Below, piece by piece: positions 18,979-29,530 of a DNA stretch of 64,000 nucleotides. A program made the translations under genes and the position numbers. The first letter of the stretch is position 1; every line of letters starts with the position of its first letter. The DNA comes from Chloroflexota bacterium (lineage in GTDB: Bacteria; Chloroflexota; JAHJIN01), in contig JAHJIN010000457.1 in NCBI GenBank assembly GCA_018823415.1, forward strand, positions 1-64,000, read 5' to 3'. The notes below the pieces were generated by a model that did not search any database, was not told the origin of the DNA, and worked only from the letters and a program-made list of their open reading frames with translations.

Positions 18979-20355
18979 TTACACCGTGACGTGCTTCCAG
19001 CGGCCACGCCGGTAGAACCAGTAGATGAGTACGGACCGGCCGGCCCAATCCGCGGCTGTGCCCAGCCAGACGCCGGCCAGCCCCAGCCCCAGCACGATGG
19101 CGAACAGGTACACTGTGAGCACGCGAAAGAACAGCACCCCAAACAGGGCCACCCACATAGGCGTGCGCGTGTCGCCGGCCCCGCGCATGGCCCCATTGAG
19201 TACCATGGTGATGCCGATAGTGGGCTGTTCCAACGCGGCTACCTGCACGGCCACAGCAGCCAGGGCCAGCACCCCGGGCGTGCTGCCAAAGATAGACACG
19301 ATGGGCTGGGCCAGCGACACAAAGATCAACCCCACCAGCGACATGAATGCCACGGCCAGAATGACGGTGCGCCGCACGCTGCGTCCCGCTTCGTCCACCT
19401 GCCCGGATCCCAGTGCCTGCCCCACGATGGTAGTTGTCGCCACGGCCAGACCCCAGCCAGGCATAAACGAGATGGATTCCACGCGCACGGCAATGCCATG
19501 CGCCGCCAGGGAGGCGGTGCCCAGGTCGGTGATGATGCGCATGAACAGGATATTGCCCACGCGCGTGATCACCTGTTCGCCAATGTTGGGGATGCTCAGG
19601 CGCACGATGCGCTGGATGATGCCCCAGTCCCACGTCAGCAGGCGCCGTGGCGTGACCCGGATGGCCGTATAGCCGGTGAACAGAAACGCCATCGACAGCA
19701 GGCCACCCACCATCCGTGCCGACGAGGTGGCAATGCCGGCCCCGGCCAGATGCATCGCCGGGATTGGTCCCAGCCCAAAGATGAGCACGGTGGCCGCGAT
19801 GACGTTCCACACGTTCATGATCAGCGTGATGATCATGGGTTTGGTGGTATCGCCGGCGCCGCGCATGATGCCGCTGGCGACCAGCATGGGAAAGCTGAAC
19901 ACGCTGGTCGCCAGCATGATGTTGATGTATTCGCTGCCCTGGCGCACCACCTCGGCCTCGGCCCCCATCAGCGTCAGGAATTCGTCGCTAAAGGGGATCA
20001 TGATGAACGTGAACAGCAGCGCCAGGAAGATGCCCAGGTTCATGGCCTGACCGCCGGTGCGTTCGGCCAGATCGAAATTGCGCTCGCCGTAGAACCGGGC
20101 CACCATGGCCGTGGCGCTGATGGCGATGGCCTGGAACAGCCCGTTGGCGATCCACATGAACGTGCCGCTGAGCCCCACGGCAGCCAGGGCCGCATCATCG
20201 TGCAGCCAGCCGATGAGCACCGCGTCGGCAAAAAAAACCATCGTGACCAGCAGGTTTTCCAGCACGGCTGGTGCGGCCAGGCGCACGATGGTGCGATTCA
20301 AGGCCTCCGGTCGCAGGTCGATGGGTTGTTGTTCTTTGTGGGCCGCGTCGGCCAT
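18979..20355 (-). CDS. MATE family efflux transporter
   Basis: NRTIVRLAAPAVLENLLVTMVFFADAVLIGWL...GAGDTTKPMIITLIMNVWNV...GQALGSGQVDEA...RGAGDTRTPM. Confidence 0.93.
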   Translation of the reverse strand: MADAAHKEQQPIDLRPEALNRTIVRLAAPAVLENLLVTMVFFADAVLIGWLHDDAALAAVGLSGTFMWIANGLFQAIAISATAMVARFYGERNFDLAERTGGQAMNLGIFLALLFTFIMIPFSDEFLTLMGAEAEVVRQGSEYINIMLATSVFSFPMLVASGIMRGAGDTTKPMIITLIMNVWNVIAATVLIFGLGPIPAMHLAGAGIATSSARMVGGLLSMAFLFTGYTAIRVTPRRLLTWDWGIIQRIVRLSIPNIGEQVITRVGNILFMRIITDLGTASLAAHGIAVRVESISFMPGWGLAVATTTIVGQALGSGQVDEAGRSVRRTVILAVAFMSLVGLIFVSLAQPIVSIFGSTPGVLALAAVAVQVAALEQPTIGITMVLNGAMRGAGDTRTPMWVALFGVLFFRVLTVYLFAIVLGLGLAGVWLGTAADWAGRSVLIYWFYRRGRWKHVTV

Positions 20356-20444
20356 GGGTACATCCTGGCAAAAAGCAAGCGGATGGCGCAAGGTTCTCTT
20401 GCGACAATCCGCTGCTAGATGGGGTGCCGGTTCGTCACTCGGGC

Positions 20445-20948
20445 TTACCAATGCCCGGGGTGAACGCGAACCTCGTCGTACTGGGTGCGGGATGGCTTGG
20501 TCTCGGCCGGGTGGCCGATGGACAGCAGGCTGAGCACCTGGATGTCGTCTGGGATGCCCAGCACCCGGCGGATAGGTGCCACGCGCTCGTCGTTGGGATA
20601 GCAGCCCAGCCACACGCCGCCCAGGCCCAGGGCGGCCCCGGCTACCAGGATGTTTTCCGAGGCCGCCGAGCAGTCCTGAATCCAATACTTGGACGAGATG
20701 GCCGGGTCGGCGCACACGGCAATCGCCAGGGCCGCCCCGGCCAGCATCTTGCCGAACGGGTGCGCGTCGGCCAGGGCCTGGAGTGTTTCTCGCTGGGTCA
20801 CGGCCACAAAGTGCCAGGGCTGGCGGTTGCTGGCCGATGGCGCGGCCATGCCGGCTTCCAGCAGCGTGCGCACCTGCTTGGCTGTCACCGGCTCATCGGT
20901 GTATTGGCGGATGCTCCGCCGGGCAAAGATAATGTCGATGTTGGACAT
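20445..20948 (-). CDS. Nitroreductase family protein
   Basis: IIFARRSIRQYTDEPVTAKQVRTLLEAGMAAPSASNRQPWHFVAVTQRETL...AGAALGLGGVWLGCYPNDERV. Confidence 0.93.
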   Translation of the reverse strand: MSNIDIIFARRSIRQYTDEPVTAKQVRTLLEAGMAAPSASNRQPWHFVAVTQRETLQALADAHPFGKMLAGAALAIAVCADPAISSKYWIQDCSAASENILVAGAALGLGGVWLGCYPNDERVAPIRRVLGIPDDIQVLSLLSIGHPAETKPSRTQYDEVRVHPGHW

Positions 20949-20971
20949 GGGAAACCTCGTTGCTATGATGG

Positions 20972-23614
20972 TTACGGTGCCCAGGAGATGCGTTCATCGA
21001 CCCAGTCTTCCAGCAGACCGGTGGGGCCCAGGTCTTTGATCTTGCGGCGGCCACTGCCGTCGGCGCGCATGACCCAGATGCCCCACGACCCGCTCTCTTT
21101 GGAGACAAAGGCGAGCCAGCGGCCGTCTGGCGACCAGGTGGGCAGGCCGTCGGGCACGCTGTTGTTGGTCAGTTGCTTCAGGTCGGCGTCGCCGCCGGCC
21201 AGGCTCACGGTATAGATCTCCCAGTCGCCTTCAGCTTCACGGCGGGACATGAACGCCACGCGCCCCGAGGCTGAAGCCGCAGGGGCCGTATCCACGCCAC
21301 TGGTGGTGACTTGCCACATGGTGCCGCCATCGGGGCCGGCCGCATAGAGGCCCGACTTTTGCCCGGTGGCCCAATAGTCCACCGAGGTAAAGATGAGGTT
21401 GCCATCGGGCATCCAGGTCACGTAATGGCCGGGCACGTCCTTGTCGGCATAGCGCAGCGGGCGGAACGAGAGATCGGCCGTTTCCTTGATGTCGTCGATG
21501 ACGAACACGTGGCTGCCGCCCGTATCGGCGTCAAAGGCAATGCGATTGCCCTGGGGTGACCAACTGGGCCGCTCGTGGTGCGCCTGCGACGAGACGGCGC
21601 GCAGTTGGTCGCCGCCCGGTTGCATGATCAAGATACCTTCTTTGAACCGGATCTCGCCATTTACCGTCAGCCACGTGCCGTTGCTGTTCCAGCTTGGCTG
21701 GCGTACGTCGCCCATTACCTTGTACTGGCCGCTACCATCGGCATTGATGGCCTCGACATCATACTTGTTGGTCAGGGTATTCCACAGGGGGAAAGCGATG
21801 CGGCCGGTGAGGGCCGTGTCGGCCGGCGTTTTGGTGGGCTGCGGCTTGGCCGTGACGGCTGCCGTGGGCTTGGCGGTGGGGGTAGTGGTGGGTTGAGCCG
21901 CGGCGGTGGGCCACACGGTTTCCTCGGGTGTGGGCGTGCCGGCGGGTGTGGCGCCCGAGGTGGTGGGCGACGGGGCGCGCGTGGGGGCCTCGCCCGACAC
22001 TTCGATGATGACGTGCAGCGGGTCGCCAAAGAACTGACCGGCAGCGTTTTTCAGACGCCATTGGCCCACGTGGGTACCCGGTTCCTGGGGGGCCACCATC
22101 GACACGACCACGTCGGTCGTCTCGCCCGGTGGGGTGGTCGACACGGCCACCGAGGCCGGCGCGCTCATTTGTGCGCCTTCGACAAAGGCTAGGCTATAGC
22201 CGTCCCAGGTTTGCGGTCCCACGTTGCGCAAGCGCCACACCTTGGGGAACGACGCGCCCGGCGCGAACTGGGTGCCGTCGGGAACCGTCACGCTTTGCTC
22301 AAAGACCATCTGGTCCTGGTTGGCGACCGCGGGCGAGGGCGTGGCAGTGATGACGATGGGGCTGAGTTGTCGCGTGGGCGTGGGATTACCTGGCCCCAGG
22401 GCGACCTGTTGCACCGTGGGCCATGCCAGCACGCCGACCAGCACCAGACACACGGCCGCTATGCCTACGGTGCCCAGGAGCGCCGCGCCAACGAGCGGCG
22501 TGCGCCAGTTGCGCGAGGCCGGGGCCGGGGTCGCTGGGCGTGGGGGCGGCGGGGCGATGGGCGGCCGCACTGGCCCCTGATCCGGGCGCACGGCCGGGAT
22601 GCCCACTATGGTGGCGGCCCCGGCGCGCTGCTGGCGCTCGGAGCGGGTGCGCGCCGATTGGAGCCGCCGCTCGGCGTCACGATAGCCGGGCCGCAGGTCG
22701 AGCACCTCTTCAAAGGCGGCGGCAGCCTCGGACCAGTTGCCGCGCTGGGCGTGCTGCACGCCGATCTCGTAAAGGTCCTGGGCCTGGAGTTCGTCGTCGC
22801 GTCGCTCCCGCGCTTCTTCCAGCAGCTTTTTCGCGTCGGGGTACTCGGGATCGTGTTCCAGTACCTGTTCCAGGGCCTCGGCGGCCAGTGCCCACTCGCC
22901 CTTGCGCGCATATTCGGCGCCGGCGTCATAGAGCCGGGCCACGGTCTCGGCTTGCTCCCGCTCCAGGGCACTTTTGGCTTCGGCCAGGCGTTCTTCGGCG
23001 CGCCCCTGGGCGAATGATTCGTCGTCGGTTACCACCTGCTCCAGGATGGCCACGGCCTCGGCCCACTGGCGACGCTGGATGTGCTTGAGTCCGGTCTGGT
23101 ATTGTTCTTCCAGCTCGGCATGGCGTTCCAGTTCGGCCTGGGCCAGTTCCAGCTTGGCCTGGGCGTCGCGGTACGCCGGATCGGTGTCGGCGACCTGCTT
23201 GAACATCTCGACGGCCGTGGGCCATTCGCCGGTCTCAAAGCTCAGTTGCGCCGTGCGATAGGTCTGAGTGACCTCGTCGAGCTTTTTTTGCGCCTGTTGG
23301 GCCTGTTCCATCAGGGTGCAGGCGTCTCGATAGTGGGGGTCCACTATCGAGATTTCTTCGCAGATAGTGATGGCGCGGTCCCAATCGCCGACCTGCAAGC
23401 GCTCCTGCGCCTGGTCATAGAGCCGGGCTAGACGCTCGACGCGGGCCTGTTCTACCTCGGCGCGCGCGCGCAACTCCTGGGCCGCTTTGTGCTCTGGGTC
23501 CAGGTCCAACAGCCGATCCAGGGTCTGGATCGCGCCGGACCAGTTGCCGGCCTCGCCCTGGTCTTGAGCCCAGGAAAAAAGGGCCGTCATTCGCTTTTCT
23601 TGCTCGTCTGTCAT
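20972..23614 (-). CDS. TPR protein with TM segment, NBR1-type FW (Ig-like) domain and TolB-like propeller
   Basis: TPR-like N-terminus; FW-like FEQSVTVPDGTQFAPGASFPKVWRLRNVGPQTWDGYSLAFVEG; propeller repeats RPSWSPQGNRIAFDAD, PTWSPDGRWLAFVS. Confidence 0.8.
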   Translation of the reverse strand: MTDEQEKRMTALFSWAQDQGEAGNWSGAIQTLDRLLDLDPEHKAAQELRARAEVEQARVERLARLYDQAQERLQVGDWDRAITICEEISIVDPHYRDACTLMEQAQQAQKKLDEVTQTYRTAQLSFETGEWPTAVEMFKQVADTDPAYRDAQAKLELAQAELERHAELEEQYQTGLKHIQRRQWAEAVAILEQVVTDDESFAQGRAEERLAEAKSALEREQAETVARLYDAGAEYARKGEWALAAEALEQVLEHDPEYPDAKKLLEEARERRDDELQAQDLYEIGVQHAQRGNWSEAAAAFEEVLDLRPGYRDAERRLQSARTRSERQQRAGAATIVGIPAVRPDQGPVRPPIAPPPPRPATPAPASRNWRTPLVGAALLGTVGIAAVCLVLVGVLAWPTVQQVALGPGNPTPTRQLSPIVITATPSPAVANQDQMVFEQSVTVPDGTQFAPGASFPKVWRLRNVGPQTWDGYSLAFVEGAQMSAPASVAVSTTPPGETTDVVVSMVAPQEPGTHVGQWRLKNAAGQFFGDPLHVIIEVSGEAPTRAPSPTTSGATPAGTPTPEETVWPTAAAQPTTTPTAKPTAAVTAKPQPTKTPADTALTGRIAFPLWNTLTNKYDVEAINADGSGQYKVMGDVRQPSWNSNGTWLTVNGEIRFKEGILIMQPGGDQLRAVSSQAHHERPSWSPQGNRIAFDADTGGSHVFVIDDIKETADLSFRPLRYADKDVPGHYVTWMPDGNLIFTSVDYWATGQKSGLYAAGPDGGTMWQVTTSGVDTAPAASASGRVAFMSRREAEGDWEIYTVSLAGGDADLKQLTNNSVPDGLPTWSPDGRWLAFVSKESGSWGIWVMRADGSGRRKIKDLGPTGLLEDWVDERISWAP

Positions 23615-23645
23615 GATTCGTGTACTCCTTGCCGATATCCACAGG

Positions 23646-26036
23646 TCAGCGCCGGGCGATGGTAAACCCGCGCTCCTGTTGTTTGACGTTGTTCAGATAG
23701 AGGATCAGGCGATAGTCGCCCGGGTCCAGCCCTTGATTGTCCCACATGCGCACATCCCATACCGTGCCCTGTGCGCCGTACCGGGCATAGTCCCACGGCT
23801 CGTCTACGGTGTTCAGATGTTGGCCGTTGAAATACCACTCGCGGCGCACGGTCATGCCGGACTGCATATTGACATAATCCCACACGATGCGGACCTCGTA
23901 GACGGGGGACGCAAAATTGCCGCTGCAATCGGCTTCGCCGCCGCCCGGCGGGATGACGCAGAATTGCAATTCTGTAAACTGGCCGGCGCCAGGTCCCTGG
24001 GTGGGGACGGGCGTTGGTGCAGCCAGGACCAGGTAGCGGCCGTTGCACCAGCCCGGCGTGGAGCCGGGTGGGCCGCTCACGTTGTACCACGGGTCGCCGG
24101 ATACCCACTGGGGACCGCCGGCAATGACGAGCAGGTCGCCATTGTGGGCCGTGTATAGCACCGGGTAGGATGGGCCGGGGCCGCTGCGGATGTTGAGCTG
24201 ACCGTCGGGCGAAGCCACCTGCACCCAGGTTCCCACCGGGAATGTCGGCTCCACCGTGGACGTGGGCGTGACCGGTGCCAGCACTAGGTAGCGGCCGTTA
24301 CACCAGCCCGTGAACGTTTGTCCTTCGTCTGTCACCAGGTACCACGGCGCGCCTTCGACCCAGGTGGGACCCTGGACCACGCGCAGGCGGGTGCCGTTGG
24401 GCACGCTGCGCAGGATGCTATATTGGGAGCCGGGGCCGCTGCGGATGTTGAGCTGGCCGTCGGGCGAAGAGACCAGGACCCAGGTGCCCGGCGGAAAGTC
24501 GGGCTGCGAGGTGGGCGTGATGGTGGGCGGCGGCGGTCCCACCGGCGTGAGATATTGGCCGCTGCACCAGCCCTGGTAGGTCTGCGGGTCGTTTACCACT
24601 TCGTACCAGGGGACGCCGCCCACGACCGTGGGGCCGCCCACGATGCGCAGGCGCGTGCCATTGTTCGCCACGGCAATGACCGCATAATTGGTGCCCGGCC
24701 CTTGCCGGATGTTGAGCCGGCCGCTGGGCGAAGACACCTGCACCCAACTGCCCACCGGGAACACCGGCCCAATGGTGGGCGTGATGGTGGCCGGCGGGGT
24801 GGTAGATACCAGATAGCGGCCCTCACACCAGCCCCGCACTTTGCCGGCCTCGTCTGTCACTTCATACCAGGAGGCGCTGTCGGCCGGCACCGGCCCGCCG
24901 AGGATGCGCAGGCGCGTGCCATTGTTCAACACGGCCACCACTGCATAGCCCAGGCCTGGTCCCTGCCGGATGTTCAGCCGACCGTCGGGCGAAGAGACCA
25001 TCACCCAACTGCCCACCGGGAACACCGGCCCGGTGGTGGGCGTGGGAGTGACGGGCGTGCTGGCGGCCAGATAGCGGCCGTTGCACCAGCCGTTGGCCGC
25101 GCCGCCGTCCGTGACCTGATACCACCGGTCGGCTCCGACGACGGTGGGGCCGGCCGCGACCTGCAAGCGGGTGCCGTAGGATACCGTGGTAACGACGGCA
25201 TAGCCGGTGCCCGGCCCGGCGCGCAGGTTCAGGTTGGCCACGTTCACCTCGACCCACGAGCCCACCGGGAACGGCGCGGGGCCGGCCGTGGGCAGCGCCG
25301 GCGTGATGGTGGGCCAGACGGCCGGCGTGACCGTGGGCTGGCCGATGGGGCCGCGGAACCAGCGCCACATGCCGTTGGCCCGGGCCAGGTGCCCCACGTC
25401 GCTCTGGGCCTGTTGGGCACCGCCGCGTTCGATGGTCAGGGTAAAGGGCACCTGGGCCACATCGGTATATGTGCGGTCCATAAATGCCCATGAAGGCAGG
25501 ATGGTGGTGTCGCCATAGCTGCGGGCCACAATCACGTAATCGACCGTCTGCTCCATGTATCGCACATAGTCATCGCGGGAGAACAGGGCCTGTACGTCGG
25601 GGTGGAGCAGGTCGTACTGGCGGCCGTAATCGCCGGCGATCTGATAGGCGTGAACCAGTTCGTAGGTGCCCTGGGGCGTGCGCACGAGTTCGATGAGCAC
25701 TGTTTCTGCCGTCGGCTGTACGTCCTGGCCTTCGTAGCCCGTGGCCGACACGTGCAGCGCGGCGCCAGGCGGCAGGGGGATGGCAAAGGTCCCGGACTCG
25801 TCGCTCGAGACGCTGGTCGAGCCGGTTTGCACCTGGGCCTGGGGGATGGCCTGCAGCGTGACTGCGTCACGGACCATGCCGCTGATGGTGCGCGTGCCGG
25901 CTGGCGTGGGGGTGTCGGTCGGGCCAAATGGCTGCACCGGCCCCACCACCAGGATCACCATGATCAGCGCCAGCAGGCCTAGCGCAGTCAGTCCCAGCGC
26001 GCCCACTACCAGAATCCATTTGGTGGTCTGGTTCAT
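23646..26036 (-). CDS. Membrane-anchored protein with carboxypeptidase-regulatory-like domain and five bacterial SH3 repeats
   Basis: N-terminal TM; FPVGSWVxVSSPDGxLNIRxGPGxxYxV...GWCNGRYL repeated five times. Confidence 0.85.
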   Translation of the reverse strand: MNQTTKWILVVGALGLTALGLLALIMVILVVGPVQPFGPTDTPTPAGTRTISGMVRDAVTLQAIPQAQVQTGSTSVSSDESGTFAIPLPPGAALHVSATGYEGQDVQPTAETVLIELVRTPQGTYELVHAYQIAGDYGRQYDLLHPDVQALFSRDDYVRYMEQTVDYVIVARSYGDTTILPSWAFMDRTYTDVAQVPFTLTIERGGAQQAQSDVGHLARANGMWRWFRGPIGQPTVTPAVWPTITPALPTAGPAPFPVGSWVEVNVANLNLRAGPGTGYAVVTTVSYGTRLQVAAGPTVVGADRWYQVTDGGAANGWCNGRYLAASTPVTPTPTTGPVFPVGSWVMVSSPDGRLNIRQGPGLGYAVVAVLNNGTRLRILGGPVPADSASWYEVTDEAGKVRGWCEGRYLVSTTPPATITPTIGPVFPVGSWVQVSSPSGRLNIRQGPGTNYAVIAVANNGTRLRIVGGPTVVGGVPWYEVVNDPQTYQGWCSGQYLTPVGPPPPTITPTSQPDFPPGTWVLVSSPDGQLNIRSGPGSQYSILRSVPNGTRLRVVQGPTWVEGAPWYLVTDEGQTFTGWCNGRYLVLAPVTPTSTVEPTFPVGTWVQVASPDGQLNIRSGPGPSYPVLYTAHNGDLLVIAGGPQWVSGDPWYNVSGPPGSTPGWCNGRYLVLAAPTPVPTQGPGAGQFTELQFCVIPPGGGEADCSGNFASPVYEVRIVWDYVNMQSGMTVRREWYFNGQHLNTVDEPWDYARYGAQGTVWDVRMWDNQGLDPGDYRLILYLNNVKQQERGFTIARR

Positions 26037-26128
26037 GCTCTTACTCCTGCCCCCTACGGGCTCCCTTTCACTTTCTAGTTTCCGCATTATAACACGCCCT
26101 GGCAGGTCTATCAACAACCGATTGAGGC

Positions 26129-27142
26129 TCAGACCTCAAGGGCCAGAACCTTGAGGTAGGGGTGTTCGCCCGGGGCTACGGGGAAATCCACGGTCGGCTC
26201 GTGGTGGGTGGCGATGATGCGCCCGGTGCGCCCAGCCGCGGTCAGGCCGACCATCACCTGCCGTCGAAAGGCGTCCAGGCTCAACTGGGCGAGGTTGCAG
26301 CAGGCCAGCAGCAGGCCGCCGGGCGCCAGCACCGGCGCCGCCAGCGTCACCAGCCGGCCATAGTCCTGGGCGGCGCGAAAGATCTGGCCTCGGGACCGGG
26401 CAAAGCTGGGCGGGTCCAGGATGAGCAGGTCAAAGGTTTGCGCGCGCTGGGCTATAGTCCGGCTCTGCCGGGCCAGCCGGCCCAGCCAGTCGAACACGTC
26501 GCCATAGACAAAGTCGTACGGATCGGGCGTCAGGCCATTGGCGATATAGTTGTCCTGGCCCCAGGCCAGGGTAGACCGGGACAGGTCGATGTTGAGCACG
26601 CGGGTCGCGCCGCCGGCGCTGGCAGCCACGCCAAAGGCGCAGGTGTAGGCAAAGGTGTTGAGTACGGTGCGGCCGGCGGCCCAGTCGCGCACCCGGGCGC
26701 GCACCTCGCGCATGTCCAGGAACAGACCGGCGTGCAGGCCGGCACCAGGCCGGATGCGGTACGCGAGGCCGTTTTCCCGGCCGGTCAGCTCTGGCACGGC
26801 CTCGCCCCAGGCGGGTTCGGCCGGGGCCAGCGCGGCGATGTCGGCCTCGGTGAGGCGGGCGGATTCGGGGGGACGGCGTTTGAGATAGATGGCCTGGGGC
26901 TGGGCGGCGGCGACGAGGGCCGGGAGCAGGCCGTCAGGCAGACGCGGCGTGTGGGTCGTCACCACGAGCGCGTCGGCGTAACGGTCCACGGCGACGCCGG
27001 GCAGGCCATCGCCAGCGCCGTGGACGAGGCGGTACACGGTGGTGGCCGGATCATGACGGGCCAGCGGGTCGCGCCGGGCCACGGCGTGTTGCACCAGGGT
27101 GAGCAGGTCAGGTGGGGCAGACATGTGGGGATTATACTGCAT
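26129..27142 (-). CDS. Class I SAM-dependent rRNA methyltransferase (RlmI/RlmK-like)
   Basis: VYRLVHGAGDGLPGVAVDRYADALVV...GLHAGLFLDMREVRARV...VLNTFAYTCAFGVAA...DLLILDPPSFARS. Confidence 0.9.
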   Translation of the reverse strand: MQYNPHMSAPPDLLTLVQHAVARRDPLARHDPATTVYRLVHGAGDGLPGVAVDRYADALVVTTHTPRLPDGLLPALVAAAQPQAIYLKRRPPESARLTEADIAALAPAEPAWGEAVPELTGRENGLAYRIRPGAGLHAGLFLDMREVRARVRDWAAGRTVLNTFAYTCAFGVAASAGGATRVLNIDLSRSTLAWGQDNYIANGLTPDPYDFVYGDVFDWLGRLARQSRTIAQRAQTFDLLILDPPSFARSRGQIFRAAQDYGRLVTLAAPVLAPGGLLLACCNLAQLSLDAFRRQVMVGLTAAGRTGRIIATHHEPTVDFPVAPGEHPYLKVLALEV

Positions 27143-27184
27143 GGCGCGGCGGTCTGCAAATGCCGGATTTGCGAGCCGATTCGC

Positions 27185-28987
27185 CTACTGCAGCGGCCAA
27201 AAGACCGGCAGCACCAGCAGTAAAGTGACGAACAGCAGCACCGTCAGCGGCAGGCCCACCCGCACAAAGTCGCGAAAGCGGTATCCGCCAGGCCCCATCA
27301 CGAACACGTTCACCGGGTGTCCGGTTGGCGTGAGAAAGGCCATCGAGCAACCTAGCGCGGTTGCCATCGCCATGGCCCGAGGCTCGGTCCCCAGCCCTCG
27401 CGCGGCCGCAATGGCGATGGGAGCCAGCACCACGGCCGCCACCTGGCCGGACATCACCTGCGTCAGCAAGGTTGCCAGGAGGAACAGTCCCCCGGCCAGC
27501 GCCAGTGGCCCCCACCCGGCCAACGTCGTGACCAGCAGGTGCCCCAGCCAGTCCGCCGCACCGCTCCGGCTCAGCGCGATGCCCGCCGGGAGCATCCCGG
27601 CGATCAAAAAGATGGCCCGCCACTCGATGGCCCGGTACGCTTCGTCCATCGTCAGGCACCCGGCGATCACCATACCCAACGCGCCCAGCATCATCGCCTC
27701 GGCGATGGGCAGCAGATTGGTCGCCGTGACGATCAGGGCCAGAGCCATGATCGTCACGGTCAGCCAGCCCTTTTGCGTGCGCGGCGGCTCGTCCAGCTCG
27801 GCCAATACCAGGAAATCAGGGTCGGCGCGCAGCACTGCAATGCGCTCGCGCGGCCCGTGGACGAGGAGCGCGTCGCCAAATTGCAGAGGGATGTCGCCCA
27901 CATCGGTGCGGTAGGAGCGCCCTCCACGCCAGATGGCGACGACGCTCAGGTCGTACTTGGCGCGAAAGTGCAACTCCTTGAGCGTATGGCCGGCGGCCCG
28001 GCTGCGGGGTGCGATCAGGACTTCGAGCAGGGCGACGCGCGCCGTGGCGAGGTCACTATGCCAGTCCAGGTTCTCCAGGATCTCGCCGCCCAGATCGGTC
28101 AATTGCTGCACCCGCTCGGCTCGCCCGGCGATCAGCAGGATGTCACCGGCCCTGATGATCTCGCCGGGAGACGGCGCGATGCTGGCCGGCTGGTGGTTAT
28201 GCCATATAGCCAGGATGCTCAGGCCCAGCTTTTCCCCGATCTGGCTGTCGGCGATGGGCTGGCCAACCAGCGGCGAGGTACTGGCGACACGTACTTCGCT
28301 CAGTCGTTCTTCCAGGGCGTACATCTCGGTCAATTCTTGGCGTAACTGGTTGGCCTGGCCCAACTGCTCGGCCGGACTGACGGCCGGCAGCAGGCGATAG
28401 CCTACCAGGAGCATGTACGCTGTCCCCACCGCGACCAGCGGCAGGCCCACCGGCGCAAAGTCGAGCAGGCCATAAGGGGCCAGGCCCTCGTCCTTGAGCG
28501 CCGTGCTGACGACGATGTTGCTCGTGGTGAGCAGGGTGGCCATGCCGCCCAGGATGACGCCAAAGGCCAACGGCAGCAGCAGCTTGGACGGGCTGACCCG
28601 GATCCGCCGGGCCACGTCCATCATGGCCGGCAACAGCAGCGCCGCCGCCGCGATGTTGTTCATAAAGAGTGACAGCCCGGCCCCTGCCAGCATCGTGAAC
28701 AATAAGAGCCGGCGCGGGCGTTCGCCGGCCAGTCGAGTGAGAACCAAGCCCACGCGCCGCGTGACCCCCGTGCGATATAGGCCCTGCGTGAGGATGAAAA
28801 TGGCCAGGATGGTAACGACCGCAGAGCGCGAAAGCCCGGAGAATGCCTCCTGGACGGTGATGAGGCCGGTCAGCGCCAGGGTTAGGGCTATAAGCAGTGC
28901 CACCACGTCGGCGCGCAGGACCTCGGTCACCATCAGGATAATGGCGACGCTCAGGATTGCCAGTACGGCCAGGATCGCCGGCGTCAT
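27185..28987 (-). CDS. SLC13/DASS-type permease with two TrkA-C (RCK_C) domains
   Basis: Polytopic; VRVASTSPLVGQPIADSQIGEKLGLSILAIWHN and LEVLIAPRSRAAGHTLKELHFRAKYDLSVVAIWRGG; GHPVNVFVMGPGGYRFRDFVRVGLPL. Confidence 0.88.
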   Translation of the reverse strand: MTPAILAVLAILSVAIILMVTEVLRADVVALLIALTLALTGLITVQEAFSGLSRSAVVTILAIFILTQGLYRTGVTRRVGLVLTRLAGERPRRLLLFTMLAGAGLSLFMNNIAAAALLLPAMMDVARRIRVSPSKLLLPLAFGVILGGMATLLTTSNIVVSTALKDEGLAPYGLLDFAPVGLPLVAVGTAYMLLVGYRLLPAVSPAEQLGQANQLRQELTEMYALEERLSEVRVASTSPLVGQPIADSQIGEKLGLSILAIWHNHQPASIAPSPGEIIRAGDILLIAGRAERVQQLTDLGGEILENLDWHSDLATARVALLEVLIAPRSRAAGHTLKELHFRAKYDLSVVAIWRGGRSYRTDVGDIPLQFGDALLVHGPRERIAVLRADPDFLVLAELDEPPRTQKGWLTVTIMALALIVTATNLLPIAEAMMLGALGMVIAGCLTMDEAYRAIEWRAIFLIAGMLPAGIALSRSGAADWLGHLLVTTLAGWGPLALAGGLFLLATLLTQVMSGQVAAVVLAPIAIAAARGLGTEPRAMAMATALGCSMAFLTPTGHPVNVFVMGPGGYRFRDFVRVGLPLTVLLFVTLLLVLPVFWPLQ

Positions 28988-29030
28988 GCGCGGTCAGGCT
29001 CCTCTCGTACACGTATTCCAGCGGTAGCGG

Positions 29031-29480
29031 CTACTCTGCCGGCACCTCGTCCAGCCACCAGGCGCCGCGCGCGCCCTCGCGGACCAGGCGCAGGGTGCCC
29101 TGGAACGAGGCCCGGTCCGGCCCGACGCCCTCTCGCAGCGTCGCGTGCAGCGTCACGTCCACCCGGGCTGTGTCGCCTTGGATGACCGGCGTGCCCATCT
29201 GGACGGTGATGCTCGCCACGTCGTCCCAGATGGGCCGCACCATGTCCACGAACTCGCCCAAGGGGTGCGCCTGGCGGTACGGCGTGGACAAATAGCCATA
29301 CGCCTGGCTGTACGCGCCCTCGCTCAGGGCGATGTAAAAGTTGTTCACCACGCCTTCGGGCGGCGTCACGTTCTCACGCGGACCCGGCGCCGGCCGCAGC
29401 ACGAACCACCAGACGCCCCCGCCAATCGCCGCGATCAGCAGGCAAATTAGAACTATTTGTACCAACCAGGTTCTTTTCAT
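29031..29480 (-). CDS. Hypothetical membrane-anchored protein
   Basis: MKRTWLVQIVLICLLIAAIGGGVWWFVLRPAPGPRENVTPPEGVVNNFYIALSEGAYSQAYGYLSTPYRQ; start moved downstream of repeat B. Confidence 0.65.
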   Translation of the reverse strand: MKRTWLVQIVLICLLIAAIGGGVWWFVLRPAPGPRENVTPPEGVVNNFYIALSEGAYSQAYGYLSTPYRQAHPLGEFVDMVRPIWDDVASITVQMGTPVIQGDTARVDVTLHATLREGVGPDRASFQGTLRLVREGARGAWWLDEVPAE

Positions 29481-29530
29481 CGCGAGTCCCCCATATCCTG
29501 GCCTGGCCCAGCCAGGACCGAACCAGAAAT

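Noticed and set aside
18937-20418. 493-aa plus-strand His/Gln-rich ORF
   Set aside because: Antisense shadow of the MATE transporter; His/Gln/Gly bias is typical of reversed GC-rich codons.
24000-25300. ~260-bp periodicity as a possible noncoding tandem repeat
   Set aside because: Explained by five SH3 domains in one ORF.
24318-25493. 391-aa plus-strand ORF with repeats
   Set aside because: Antisense of the SH3-repeat gene; repeats are inherited from the real coding strand.
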